DNA from: Conoideocrella luteorostrata
Taxonomy: Eukaryota; Ascomycota; Sordariomycetes; Hypocreales; Clavicipitaceae
Direction: 5' to 3'
DNA length: 53,013 nucleotides
Assembly (NCBI GenBank): GCA_032433595.1
Contig: JASWJB010000311.1
Span: 1-53,013 of the forward strand
Below the pieces are notes generated by a model. It saw nothing but the letters and a program-made list of their open reading frames with translations, was not told where the DNA came from and made no database searches. A program made the translations under genes and the position numbers. Shown in pieces: positions 37,887 through 49,266 of the stretch. How positions within the stretch are numbered: the first letter of the stretch is position 1; the number at the start of each line of letters is the position of its first letter.

Positions 37887-39537
37887 ATGGGGAGCCTGGG
37901 CGACTTAATGGCGAAGCCCAAGCCGAGAACCTCTGTCGATAGACTCACGGATATATCGCGACGCATCGAGGAAAATACACATACTTTGGCGGATAAACTA
38001 AACACCCAAGGGCTAAACGCCCCATCGTATGGGGCAGATGGCTTCGCCGACTTTCCACTCAAGGACTCAGGTACCGAGGCACTACAGGCCCGGCAGCAGA
38101 TTTTGGAATTGACCGAGGAGCTTCGAGATTTGATACTAGGCCCCAGAGAATATTTGAAACTCATGGCGTTGGATGTAAGTCTCCCCGTACAAGAATACTC
38201 TTTGAACACAGAACATGGCCCAACAATGATAATAGGTTGTGAGCTACATCCCGTTACATGCCATTTGCACCTTTAAGATCACAGAGGCGGTTCCTCGAAC
38301 AGGATCTATATCATACGAGGATCTCTCCAGCCGAGTCCAAAGGATATCAGGGTACAGTATACCTGCAACAGAACTTCGTAGGGTGCTTCGCTTGGCCGTC
38401 GCCAACAAATTGTTCTGCGAACCTGAAATCGGCCAAATCGCTCACAATCGCACATCGCTTGTCATGTTGGAAGACGAAGACATTGCAAGCTGGGTCGGAA
38501 TGTACACTACGGATCTATTTCTTCCCGTTGGTAACACGGTTCCGGCCATGCAGAAATGGCCGGGCTCACAGGAACTCACCGAAACTGTATGTTGAAGAGC
38601 TGTCACGGACATATTCGAGAACGTTGAGCTCAGCGTAGAAAAGCACTGACCTCCTCTATTCGTCCCTAGGCCGTCAACATTTCGTACGGGCATGAAGACA
38701 CTTTCTTCAACCATCTTCAGGCTGATGCAATGCGAGCAAAGAGATATGACCAAGCTATGCGAGCTCATGGCTCTAGTGAAGGATTCAACGTGTCTCACAC
38801 AGTTCACAGTTACCCCTGGGCCAAACTGGGGAACGCCACAGTTGTTGATGTAAGGCCCATGAACCCCCCCCCCCCCCCACCGAACCTCGTTGTTGTGGTT
38901 GTACCAAGCACGAATAGCTAACATTGTCGATTTGGTGGCCACGTGACAGATGGGCGGCAATGAAGGTTATGTCGCGATGGCCATTGCAGAATCATTCCCC
39001 CTATTATCCTTCGTGGTTCAGGATCTGCCAGGCATGCGCACCGAGGCGACAACAGGAAAGGTCCCTGCTCTTCTAGTAGATCGTGTGAAATTGACGACAC
39101 ACGACTTTTTCACTGAGCAGCCTGTGGTAGCAGGGGCATACTTCCTTCGACATATTTTTCACGCGTTCCCAGACAAGGATGTCGTCCGCATCCTGCGCCA
39201 ACTTGTGCCGGCAATGAGGCATGGTTCTCGTGTTATTATCAATGATGTGGTTCTACCTACGCCGGGGACAGTGGCGTTGATGGAAGAGCGCGTGTTTAGG
39301 ATGTTGGATGTGTTGATGAAGACGGTTTGTAATGGGCGAGAGAGAGAAGTTGGTGATTGGAGGGCGCTGTTTGAGGAGGCAGATATGCGGTTTGTATGGC
39401 AAGGGGCGTGGAAGTCGAGTGGGAAGTTGTGGTTCGTGGAGGCGGCATGGGACGAAGCTGCGTTGACTCCGAATGGAGAAGGTTGTCTGAGCCCCACCTC
39501 TACTAACGGTGAGGTCAAGAATGCCATGCAGAAGTAA
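37887..39537 (+). CDS. SAM-dependent O-methyltransferase, COMT-like (secondary-metabolism type)
   Basis: Four exons: 37887-38174, 38236-38586, 38670-38849 and 38950-39537, all phase-0 introns of 61, 83 and 100 nt, giving 468 residues. The N-terminal part is the helical, winged-helix dimerisation domain usual for fungal members (PREYLKLMALD, VVSYIPLHAICTF, ELRRVLRLAV). The SAM site spans the last splice, reading ATVVD-MGGNEGYVA, a variant of the common VVDIGGG. FFTEQPVVAGAYFLRHIFHAFPD carries the catalytic-His region (His341, His344). The family methylates hydroxyl groups of polyketides and other phenolics; the substrate is unknown. The gene is tail-to-tail with a thioesterase-like gene, the stop codons only about 150 bp apart. 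No polyketide synthase or peptide synthetase is present in the window. Confidence 0.9.
38866..38879. repeat. Poly-C run in the third O-methyltransferase intron
   Basis: About 15 consecutive C lie shortly after the GTAAGG donor. Such a run can slip and cause sequencing or length variation. Confidence 0.7.
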
Positions 39538-39689
39538 GTGGTATTTGCTACGGTGTTGCAGGTCATGAGGCGTGTCATTCGAGATGTTTCGATAGTGTGT
39601 GCTTTCTCAATTCTAGTTCTCAGTTGATACAAAAACAGAGATAGTCCGTACGTGGTGGCTTGATACTTGTTGAGGCGTTGACACAAATC

Positions 39690-40841
39690 TTACATCTTCG
39701 ACTCGGGCCTCTTCTTCTCCTTGAGGTTTCTCGAGAAGTCTACCGCCAAGGCAACATGATGGCTCAGAGCCACTAACTCTCCTTTCGCATTAAAAATCAC
39801 AATTTCCATATCCGACCTCCCGTTATTCATTGCCTTGCTTGCCGCCCTCATCCGTAGCCACTCTTCCCCTCCCTCGGCCAATTTTCTCTTCACGTCGATG
39901 CCCATTGTGACGGTGGGATACCAAAACGCCTGATCAATGGCAATCTCCCCCGGCTTGAGCGGCCTATCCCCATCTCTCTGTCTAAACGCCTCGGGTATAA
40001 GAGCCGCTGCGGCATCCGCGACGTACCCCAACGCGGTATCCGTAAAGTTCTCGCCATTTGCGCAGCGCAGCCAGTAGTCCTGCATGGACGGCGAGGTATG
40101 TCCCTTCCGCTGGAAATAGTACTCCAGTGTGTTGAAGCTGGACACTCGCTTCATCATAGGAATATATAGCCTCTTCCAGTTGGGGTCCTCGTCCTCCCGG
40201 ATCTTTGAGAGGTCTGCTGGGAGGGGTTCCTGCTGCAGCGTCCAACCGGTGTTGAGAGTGAGGCCCTGCTCGTTGTCGAGGTTGGTGTTGGTCACGTAGG
40301 CGACGACTTCGGCTTTCGGGTTGGGGGGCAGCCATGGGGCGGATTCAAGCATGGCTTGCTGGAGCAGGGATATGTGCAGGACGGAGGTGTTGCGGCCGAT
40401 TTTGGCTTCTTCAACGAGGATGTAGGCTGGGCCGGAGGTGGTGCGGTTGAGATACTGGATGTGTATTTTGAGCGTGTTGCGTTGGTCGTGAGGCGTGAGG
40501 TATTCTTGCGCGGCGCGGAGGAGGATCGATGCGACGTAGCCGCCGTTGGGGACTATGTTGGTTTGATGGATGTTAGCGGGGAATACTGAGATGACAAAAA
40601 CTTATGAGGGTCAGGGTTGTTGTTGTTGTTGTTGCTGTTGTTGCTGTTGTTGTTGTTGTTGTTGTTGTTGTTGGTGGTGGTGGTGCTTACCGGTTCCGAC
40701 GCATAGCTCTGTCGACAAGTCTATGCTGAATATATTGTCGGATAGCCGCGAGACTTGCGTGAGCTGTTCTAGAGACGGCGGGGTGAAGTCATCCTCGTCT
40801 TCGGCTTGGTCCGGACCCCAAGCCGCTTTGTTGGAGGACAT
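39690..40841 (-). CDS. Acyl-CoA thioesterase-like protein (hotdog fold)
   Basis: Two exons, 40841-40691 and 40552-39690, with a 138-nt intron (GTAAGC...CATAG), give 337 residues. The start is ATG 40841 (MSSNKAAWGPDQAED); a non-ATG extension is rejected. The splice restores ELCVGT-VPNGGYVASILLRAA, the first hotdog motif. Next come HIQYLNRTTSGPAYI and EEAKIGRNTSVLHISLLQ, typical of TesB-like thioesterases. The second half has GEIAIDQAFWYPTVTMGID, RAASKAMNNGRSDMEIVIFNAKGELVALSHHVALAVD-like elements. It probably hydrolyses an acyl-CoA or other thioester in the cytosol. The partner is unknown. The position next to an O-methyltransferase gene might reflect a small biosynthetic pair, but the genes are convergent and not an operon. 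The C-terminus ends in a Lys/Arg-rich stretch. Confidence 0.85.
40616..40684. repeat. TTG/TGG trinucleotide repeat in the thioesterase intron
   Basis: On the minus strand it reads CAC and CAA/CAG triplets directly after the donor. If the intron is retained, it encodes a poly-His then poly-Gln run and ends at a TGA about 27 codons later. Confidence 0.85.
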
Positions 40842-41617
40842 GATAGTCACCCGGTGTTATTGCGTCTGGGCTGTTTCTCCTTTGAACCTGTGTGATATTT
40901 GGATCGTTTCAAGGTCTTGCACTGGGTGAGATGTTTCAATTTTGATGTCATGAAAACGTCGAGATGATGGACGAGCAACTCCGTAGACAGAGCAAATTCA
41001 CAGTTAGCTACTCCGTATACTATACGGAAACGCCCTGCCTCCCTGCCCACCTGCCGAAGCCGAGGTAAGTATATGCCATTCCAGTTAGTTTTTCCCCGTG
41101 CCTCTCGACGGTCCACGGAGCTAAGGAGAGTTTGTTTAGCGGAGGTGCTGGGCTGGCATTTGGGTCCGACCGGCGGCGCTATCCATCCATCGGGGGTTTC
41201 ATTACGGGGAGTGATCGTCTTTGTCCGTGCCCCGAGCGGACGGGTTGTGGTTGATGAATCCCGGAGCGGGAAGGAAGTCGGAAACACATGCTTGTCGGTT
41301 GTTGTCAGGCATGTAGGGACAGTGACAGGATGGGATGCTTCTCACGAGCGAGCGCTGTGGCTTGACGCTGAAAGCAGACGGATTTACGTACGACTGTGAA
41401 ATCTAATCTGTCGTGTATATATATTCGATCCGGCGCCGCGCCACCCCCATCCAATCTATTCCTGGCCGGCACTGCATTTCCAAGTCGTCGTGATGTATCG
41501 TGTCGTGGGGCATGGGATGCCACCCCGGGCGTCGGGATCAATACTCTTGCGTGGTACCGCTTGATGCTGACGTTGGGGCTCCGACCGCGAAACGAAGGGT
41601 GCTTGCTATACTCCCTG

Positions 41618-41642
41618 ACTCCGTACTGAGTACGGAGTACGG
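41618..41642. repeat. Inverted motif pair with 21-bp near-palindrome
   Basis: ACTCCGTACT and AGTACGGAGT flank a single G (41618-41638), followed directly by a further TACGG. It joins the two orientations of the dispersed motif head to head. Confidence 0.8.
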
Positions 41643-41720
41643 ACTAACTACAACTCGTGTTTAATGGGTTAATGGGTGTCTTGGAGCCACTGTCTGAACA
41701 GTACTCCGTACACTATGGAC

Positions 41721-41820
41721 TTTAATTATTTTTTTGGTCCGTCACGGACTCATCTCACTACAGAACAAAGCAAATAAGTTAGATACTGGCTATGGCATGC
41801 CGGAGAACGTTGACCAACAA
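41721..41820 (+). repeat. Diverged interspersed repeat, copy 2
   Basis: It is the partner of 26991-27087, with 36 of 42 bases shared in the core. Here the frame stays open from 41734 to 41979 (VRHGLISLQ...LDTGYGMPENVDQQ). It could be a fragment of a mobile element or of an old duplicated gene. Confidence 0.65.
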
Positions 41821-44551
41821 CTCTTTTTCACGGCGATGGATTTGCGTCGCGTGGCATCTGTGGCGGATGCCAAGGAATCTGCCCCTACAGTGCAGATACC
41901 AGCCTACGATCTGCCATGCTCTTCGCATTGCCATCATGTTTACGATGGACTCTCGCAAGATGGCTGTCATTCTGTTTAGCTGCGGTGGTCTGTGTTTCAG
42001 GTCCTCCGTTGACTGATTTAGCTCGAGCAGCCGGCTGCATATTCATGATACTAGCCGAGATTTACTCTGCGTCTTTCGGGGCGGCACGCATTGTCATGAA
42101 CCCTTCAGGCCTTGCTCTAAGTATCTTCATGTAAACCGAATTTGATGGGGACACATGAGCAGTTCCAATGTCCACGGGGACCGGCGACACCAGACCCTGG
42201 CTGTGTCGCAGCAAATGCCCGTAGCGTCGGTGTTTGAGGCTATTGGCGCTGCGAGGCATGTTCCTCCTTCCCTGCCATGGCCCTTTTCTCCAGATTCCAA
42301 CCGGCGTCCGCTATCTAGCCCTATTGCATTAGCCCGACATGTCAATTTCAGCGTCAAGGAACCCCCTTGTTGCTGTTGCTGCTGCTGCGTGCTTGCTCTG
42401 ATTCAGGGATTGCATCTGATCTGAGCAGAGCGCAATTCCATGGTCCCTCTCTTGGCTCCCCCGTTCGAAAGTTTCCGACCAGGGAGGCGTCTAAGTTTGC
42501 AAGGTGCGCTTCTAAATCATCCACGGTTTTGCAAGGCAGATCGCAATTCTGACTTGTTACGAGGCGGCCATCTTTTTTATTTTTTTTATTTTTTTGCCAT
42601 TGTTCATCGTGATATCAATAGTGGCTTTCATGAGCATGTCTGGATGGCACTGCGGCGTCAGACCCGCGCATAGTTAGATCCTGTTGCAACCGGTCTGCGG
42701 CGTCGCGCTGAGCCATCACAGCTTGTTCGGTCCCTGTCTGGTCTGCTACTACTCGTGTCTCTATCGAGTGCTGCATATTGGATTATTCAATGAACAAATT
42801 GACAGTCCCTTTGGCTATGGATTGAACGTATAAGAGCAATCTTGGTGGAGATTCAAGGACGGCGTTGCGGCTGTTACGACTACTACATGCCCTGCTGCAC
42901 GTTTGCTGTTAATCCTGGTCATCAATGTGGAAGAGGTGCACGGCCATGTGGTAACTATACTTCGTCGCATTTAGCTCAAAACTTGCGCTACTTATTTGAC
43001 GTCATTACTGTTGGGGTATGGACGGACGGTGAGACACGAGGCTGATGCATTGTCAATAGTGCTACGGAGTACGGTGTACTAGATTGCAGTTCCAAAGGGG
43101 ATCACGAAAGGGTTAGTTGGTGATAATGCACATGGGGAGGCTTGGTATTTGCTGAACTTCGCCCGGTTGTCCTGCCCAGGGCAGATAAATCGGCGGCATC
43201 TGGCCAGCAGAGCGAGGTGAAGGGCAAAGTGGACAAAGTCTGACCTCGCAAAGAGCGCCACAATTTCGCGCATTGCATAACTTGGCAGGCTTCGATAACT
43301 TGCAGCCAAGTCGAACTGTACGCAGTACCTTCGGCAGGGCGGTGTTGTGGTTGAGGCTCAATCAAGGAGGGGCTGCCGCGCTGCGTCAGCCATGTAGTCT
43401 ACCTGCCTCACCATTTTAAATCACACTAGTTTCGCGTACGCACACGCGGTATTTGGGGCAGTTCAATACTCCGTCCGGAGCACTCCGTAGTCATCCAAGA
43501 GACGTAAACTGAGACATTCAAGAGGACAAATTCTGCCACGACGGGGTCTGGACAGAGCCTCTTGGAACAGCCACAAGAAGCCTCCGATCTGGTCATGTAC
43601 AGAGACTGGCTGGCGTAACTTCATGAACAGCCTCAACGAGCAGCTTTAGATGGTGCTGGATGCCGTCAGGCTGGCGATCGAGTATGATGTCAGTTTAAAT
43701 TTTAACTGGAGGACAATTCTGGATATCCTAATTCTCCAGTGATACACGAGGTTGCAGACAGGTAACTAAGTGGCAGCTATAACCGGCGGTGGCACCTAAC
43801 CCGTGCTCCGTAGTTTTCTCAGGTTGCTGCTTCTGGTGTCATTTACGGAGTAGTGAGGTGGCCGCGGACGGCTCAGCGCACGGGATGTGGTTGCATGTGT
43901 CAATACTTTCTGAACGTCCAGGGAGAGAGACATGAAGCTACGGCCGGTCGAGCACGGCGCTGCCCAGAGTCCCTGGGCGAGGCTGTTGCAATTTAGAAGT
44001 CAGGAGTGCGGCTCATCCCGCTACTTGGCAAGTTCTCGAGATTTTAGCGCCCGACGCTTGAGGGATTGTATCGGTTTGGGCTCCAATAGGCCCAACGCAT
44101 CAATCTCGACCGTCACAGACAACAGACAGAGGTGCGGGGCCAGCGGGGCCAGCGGGTGTGCCGAGTAAGCTGAGGCTGATCATAGGCGGCAAAAGGGAAG
44201 CCTGTAATAGGGGTTGCGGTGAGGCGGACGGGCGGGAGAAAATCTTGGCTCGGACTTGGTCTCCAACCAGTTACCCAGCCCATCGGTAGGTGAGTCTTGC
44301 TCGGTAGTGAACAGGATGCTGTGAAGGCAAGTCTCGGAATTCTCGAGCGCCTCTAAGAGTGTCGAACGGCACTGTCAAGGCGAATTCTTGGGTACATACA
44401 TATAGTAGCCAGTGCCTCGACAAGCGCACTGCGGCCATGGTAGCATAAGCGTCGTTTGGATAACTGCCCGGGCTCAAAACAACCGTCCTCTTCCTAGCAG
44501 AGCTCACAAGCCAAAGCGAGCGTCGACACTGGCATTCGAAGCAATCAGGTC

Positions 44552-46739
44552 ATGGTTGAAAATGAACTCATCGTGGCCGTCGTGGCCCTGCTGGTCTCCG
44601 TCGTTGCTCTCTCAGCGACCTTTATGCAGGTCCTCCAACAGTACTACGCATCGGCACGTGGGTATTCACAATGCAACGAGAAAGTCATGGGAGAATGGGC
44701 CAAGTCAAAATCCCGGAAATTCTCATGGGATGAGCTTCGCTACGAAGTCCAGTTCGACGCACCAGTCATCTTCGTCTCGCCCCCGACCAACGAGAGGGGT
44801 CCCGTCCCGGATGCCAAGATTTTCTTCTTGAAAGGCACTGAGGAAAGTCTACAGGACACGGGCACGAACTCGGAAGTCGATCTCCGAAAGGAGTATGAGA
44901 AGAGGTCCGTCAAGGAGAGGATCCATACCGCTGACAATGAGCGCGCCTCATGGCTGGTGCTACTTCTTGCGGTGCAGAAAATGGAAGAAATGTCTCGTGA
45001 ATGGCAAGAAAAGCAGTACAGAGCTCTCGGACCGCCCGGTCAAAACCTCGAAAAGTACGGCTTGCCACCGAGCCCACCGACGCTTGAAAAGGACCACACG
45101 TTTACCGTTGCCTTGCAGCGAAAACGCAAGAGTTGGGACACGATGCCAACCACAGTCACTAAACCTTACGGTACCACGACCATGTGCCATTTAATCGAGA
45201 TGATGGCCGCCCTGGGCGTGTATTGGAAACAGTTTGATCGGAAGAGAGATCGATATCGTGCCGAAGGGAATGGTTTCGTCGTTCTCGGCGAAAGAATCAG
45301 CGAGCTGGGGCTCCTCTTTTCATTCCAGGTGTATGGGAAATGTTACTTTGAGTCGAATCGTGTCATCCCCGTAGATGAGATCAAGGAACTGTGCTTTGGT
45401 TGTGTTCCCACCATTTATCGGGCCATGCTGGACCGGAGTCGCCTGGTTTCACCGAACAGCGAGCTGCATAGTCTGGGAACGCTGCAAATGGCGAGCAGAA
45501 GCGAGGTTGCTGAGACCTTGGCTGCTATGGGGTTAACGAATAACGCCGTTCAGCGCTTCTTGGATGAAGGAAGCAGAACTGCCCACCTCTTTCCAAGTAT
45601 GATCCAAATTACCGCTGCACGCACCAGGTCCAAGATTTTTACTAACGCGAGGTGTGACAGTATCCTTTGAGATCTTGGGCATGTTGAGCCGCACATTTCA
45701 TATCCCAAACAGCTGCTTTACCTACATCCCAAATCCTACTTGCGACCGTTGGGATAAGCGGTCATTCTCCCTGGTCAAGATTCTGGACTCGTTCCACGTC
45801 CTATCCAGGCACGAATTACCGGGCGTTCAGCGAAACTCAACAATTTATTCCAAGATCTCGGACCACATCTCCAAGATACTTCAAAACCAAGACGACAGCA
45901 AAACTTCGGAAAGGCTGACATGTTTGAATGCTTTGCACGCAGCTGTGAATGACTGCGATGAGATTTTGACGGCAAAGAGCAAAGGCTGCACAGCCAGCGG
46001 AACGCCGTCAGAACCAGAGGTCGCATCAACTACCTCGCATAAAGATAGCGGACAGGACAGGCAAGCCAGTCGACGCGAAATCGTACAAGACGTGCTCAGG
46101 TCTCACGTCCAAAAGGTGCTTCAACTCCTCAACGAGCGGGACGAGCGACCCGCAGACTCACAGTCTCTCTTCGTTCCCGACATTTCCCCCACATCACCCC
46201 GCGCATCAATATTCCCTGAGAGGATCCCAGCGCCGCCTCGGTTTGAAGACGTGGATGCCTGTGGTCCAGACGACAAGCAACACAAGTTGATGGAAGTATA
46301 CTTTGAAGTGGTGCGCAAACACGTCGTGCAATCAGCTACGAAGACCACAAGACAAAGAGCCAGCTTTGCAAAAGACCCTCGAAATTTTGCCCTTAGACGC
46401 CGGGGAAGTGTTGCGACTCGTTCAAGCGTCGCCGTCCAATCTGATGATGGCGCGGATGAGACCGCTGATGCTGTTCGTGCTGGCGGAGTTGACACGGCTA
46501 GACCGTCAACAGATCCGGAGGTGTGCGCCGGCGATTCCACTTCGAAAGGGGAAGCTGTGGATGGCAATTTGGGTGCCGGGGTCCCGTTGGGACATGAATC
46601 CGTGTCCCATGACGATGTTTGGTGTACATTGGTCTTTAGAATGGTCTGCTGGTTAATGTTGCATGATTTCAACAAGATGGATGTCCAGGTCAGCATGAGT
46701 GAGCTTTTGGGAAGCCGGATGCCGGTATATATTGCATAA
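44552..46739 (+). CDS. Modin-like membrane-anchored protein
   Basis: Two exons, 44552-45596 and 45661-46739, with a 64-nt intron (GTATGA, ACTAAC branch, GACAG) that splits a codon, give 707 residues. The splice restores HLFP-ISFEILGMLSRTFHI, which is conserved in this family. The N-terminus is a membrane anchor (LIVAVVALLVSVVALSATFMQVL) followed by QQYYASARGYSQCNEKVMGEWAKS. Further family-like blocks are HTADNERASW, KPYGTTTMCHLIEMMAALGVYWKQFDR, VIPVDEIKELCFGCVPTIYR and SRSEVAETLAAMG. The last 300 residues are Ser/Asp-rich and less conserved. Proteins of this type are annotated as 'modin' after a Podospora protein; their biochemical role is not established. The family assignment rests on my memory of the block pattern. 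Confidence 0.8.
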
Positions 46740-49266
46740 ACATTTAAGCGATGGGTAGCTGCAGGACGGCGGGTTGATGTTTTATAAGGATGTCACGATT
46801 TGAGCTCATGCCACCCGGGTTTGGTGTGCAGCATGATGCACGCATCAACACGCACTTGGTCCAAAATTTATCTACATGATCCATTGTGGCAAGAATGACG
46901 TCGATGCGCTAGCCACCTCTTTTCTTTTGTTCTGTTCGGTGCTCAAGCCCCGCGCAGATTTTATATTCTGTACTGCAATGTGAATACGCACGTGCACTAA
47001 TGGATACTTGGATGATGAAGTTAGTCGGAACAGCAGAGTGAATTTCTTCTGTGTAAATCACTGAGATAGAGAACATGGCGCTGGGTCGCGAAGACATTTC
47101 TCTTCGTTTACATCTTCATTGCATGCCAGTCAATAGCAATTGGATTCGCTCTCCAAGTTTATCGTTCTCCCTGAGCAGACAGTCGGTGGGATGAGGAGGC
47201 TCGTGTTGTGTTTGCGTTTGCGGTTTGCGATTTGCAATTTGCAGACGGGCGAAGGGCATATAAGACAAGCCGATGGTGTACGATTTAAAGCGAGTTGGCG
47301 AAGGGATGGAAAATTGCCATGTGCTCTCTCGCCCTTGACTACACATGCCATGATGATCTGGTACTGATCGCATCATCGAGCCACGAGCTACTGATTAGCG
47401 TGGTTCCGAATATGAAACGGCTCTCTTGGTCGGTCAGTCATTTCGAGGGCTAATTGTTGGTGTTGTTTGTTCTACTCCCTCAGTGCAGTCAGTCCGCCAC
47501 ACACGCAAATCATTGGCACGCAGACTGACTCGAGAACGCCGACGCCAGCTAGGCTTGCAAACTTGTCTGGGGTGAGAAAAAAAGAAAGTTGCTGAACCTG
47601 CTGACATGTGTGTGTGATTCGATTTGCAGTCCGTACGCCGAGCCAACGCTTACTGTAGTCTACTGTACGGAGCACGGTGTAGATGGTAAGTTTATACTCA
47701 CAAAAGAACCTGTACCGTTGACCGCGCTTTTGTTACGAGATTGGATAGCCATGCACTGTCCTCGGTACAAACGTCTCCACGATTCTGATTAATTTCATTT
47801 CGGCAGCCATCTGTAGCGAAAGCCACAGTACAGATGATCGAAGGCATGCATCATACCCTGTCAGTCACTATCACGATGCAGACCCGGGCGCAGGTGTATT
47901 TATTTACGCGCCGTGATGCAGCTTCCAAGACAGACGCACACCAGCCAAAACGTTGTGATGGCCATTTTGACTGGAGCCGACAGCGACGAAGTGGGGCGGG
48001 ACCATGGCTGCATGCATGCCATGGACCGGGTCCTGATTTTGTTGGTGGATGGATCCCCTCCCGGATCGTTCGCTTGTTCACTCTGCTACTAACGGGCTGG
48101 CGCTATAGCCGCATTTAATGTGTAATACTGGCTGATGCGGCTGGTAATATCGGCGCCAACTATGTAAAAGTATTGTACGGAGTACGGAGTATATACTACA
48201 CTTGCCATGTCTTTGTTGGAGACATTTGAGACGCACGATTGGCCCGCCAGCCGTGCTGGAAAGAGGAAAAAGGAAGCTCACCGTGCGGCCGGGTTGAGCA
48301 TGGCGTGTGGAGCCGCTGCGACGCTGCTAACTAGTTGGCTGGCTGGATATGCTTACTGGTACTGGAGACGCCGACTGGGTGGTAGAGTTTTGGATGGAGT
48401 TTTGCTAGTCAGTCAGACGAATCGTCCGTCCGTCGTTAGCTCTGCATGCTGCCGATACACTTGCTTCTTGTCCCCAGCCAGCCCGGCTTGCCAGCCAACC
48501 CGGCCGACTAGGGCGGCAGCAAGGGATGTCTGGAGCATCTTCTTCTTTACCGAGCATTCACGGAGTAGTTGCGACATGTGCCCCTTGTTGCTGTTGATTG
48601 CATGCAGTTGTTGTTCTGCTTTTACCACAGCCATGGCTGATGGATATCTATGAGTCTGACTGGCAGTACGGAGTATCGTGAAAAAGCATGCCTCTCCCTC
48701 GGTCGCGTGTCAGGGCGCCCGGGGCGGTCAGGGCTGCCAGTGCTAGTAATCAGGCTGTCTGTGCCACGACGCTTGTTCGGCCTGCCTGGCTGTTGGCGGC
48801 TCACCCACTGGCAATGAACGAGGAAGGAGCAATTGTCAGCCCAGCAGAATTCTCAGGCTAAGCTCCGTAGCCACTCGCTGCCTTTGCCACCTCTGCCCAC
48901 CTCTGCCCACCTCCGCGGCCTGCATGCCTGCCCGCTTCTGCCCCATCGTGCCCATTGCCGTTGGCTGCCCACTTGTCGGCCTCTCCTTTCACCGGCGTAT
49001 GCTGGCCCGTTTTCCCTTGCCGCCGCCTCCTCCCCATTCAGCGCGAGGCTCACGCGCTCGACTTCTCCGATTGTCAAGCCGCACCATCAGGGCCTGCATC
49101 TTCGAACGGCCGTATATTCGTCCATGATAGCCGCCTGCTTCATATCTACATTCATCGACCCATCATTTTGCCAGCATAATCGTCGGGGCTTGACCGCCCG
49201 GCGCCGATTCCACGCCCTCTGCTTTATGCCGGCTCCGGCGTCCCTTCTCTTGCAGACATAACCACC
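46740..49266. other. 2.5 kb gene-poor region, probable promoter of the F-box gene
   Basis: No recognised gene is present; the longest frame (48207-48653, 148 codons) lacks motifs and overlaps low-complexity CT-rich sequence. Motif copies lie at 48175-48191 and 48666-48675. A CACCTCTGCC-type repeat lies at about 48889-48915. The CT-rich region before 49267 looks like a fungal promoter. Confidence 0.5.
48175..48191. repeat. Two overlapping GTACGGA motif copies
   Basis: GTACGGAGTACGGAGTA, two direct copies with a 7-bp period. Confidence 0.75.

Larger units (their letters stand above)
40842..44551. other. 3.7 kb gene-poor region with motif copies and a repeat copy
   Basis: No frame shows a recognised domain. 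Motif copies occur at 41009-41017, 41618-41642, 41701-41711 and 43063-43074, with variants near 43469, 43805 and 43853. The second copy of the diverged repeat lies at 41721-41820. A T-rich tract lies at 42572-42596. The right end is the modin-like promoter. Confidence 0.55.

Noticed and set aside
48207..48653. 148-codon plus-strand frame
   Set aside because: Its composition (Cys/Ser runs, repeated W and Y) looks random, and it lies in the likely promoter of the F-box gene.
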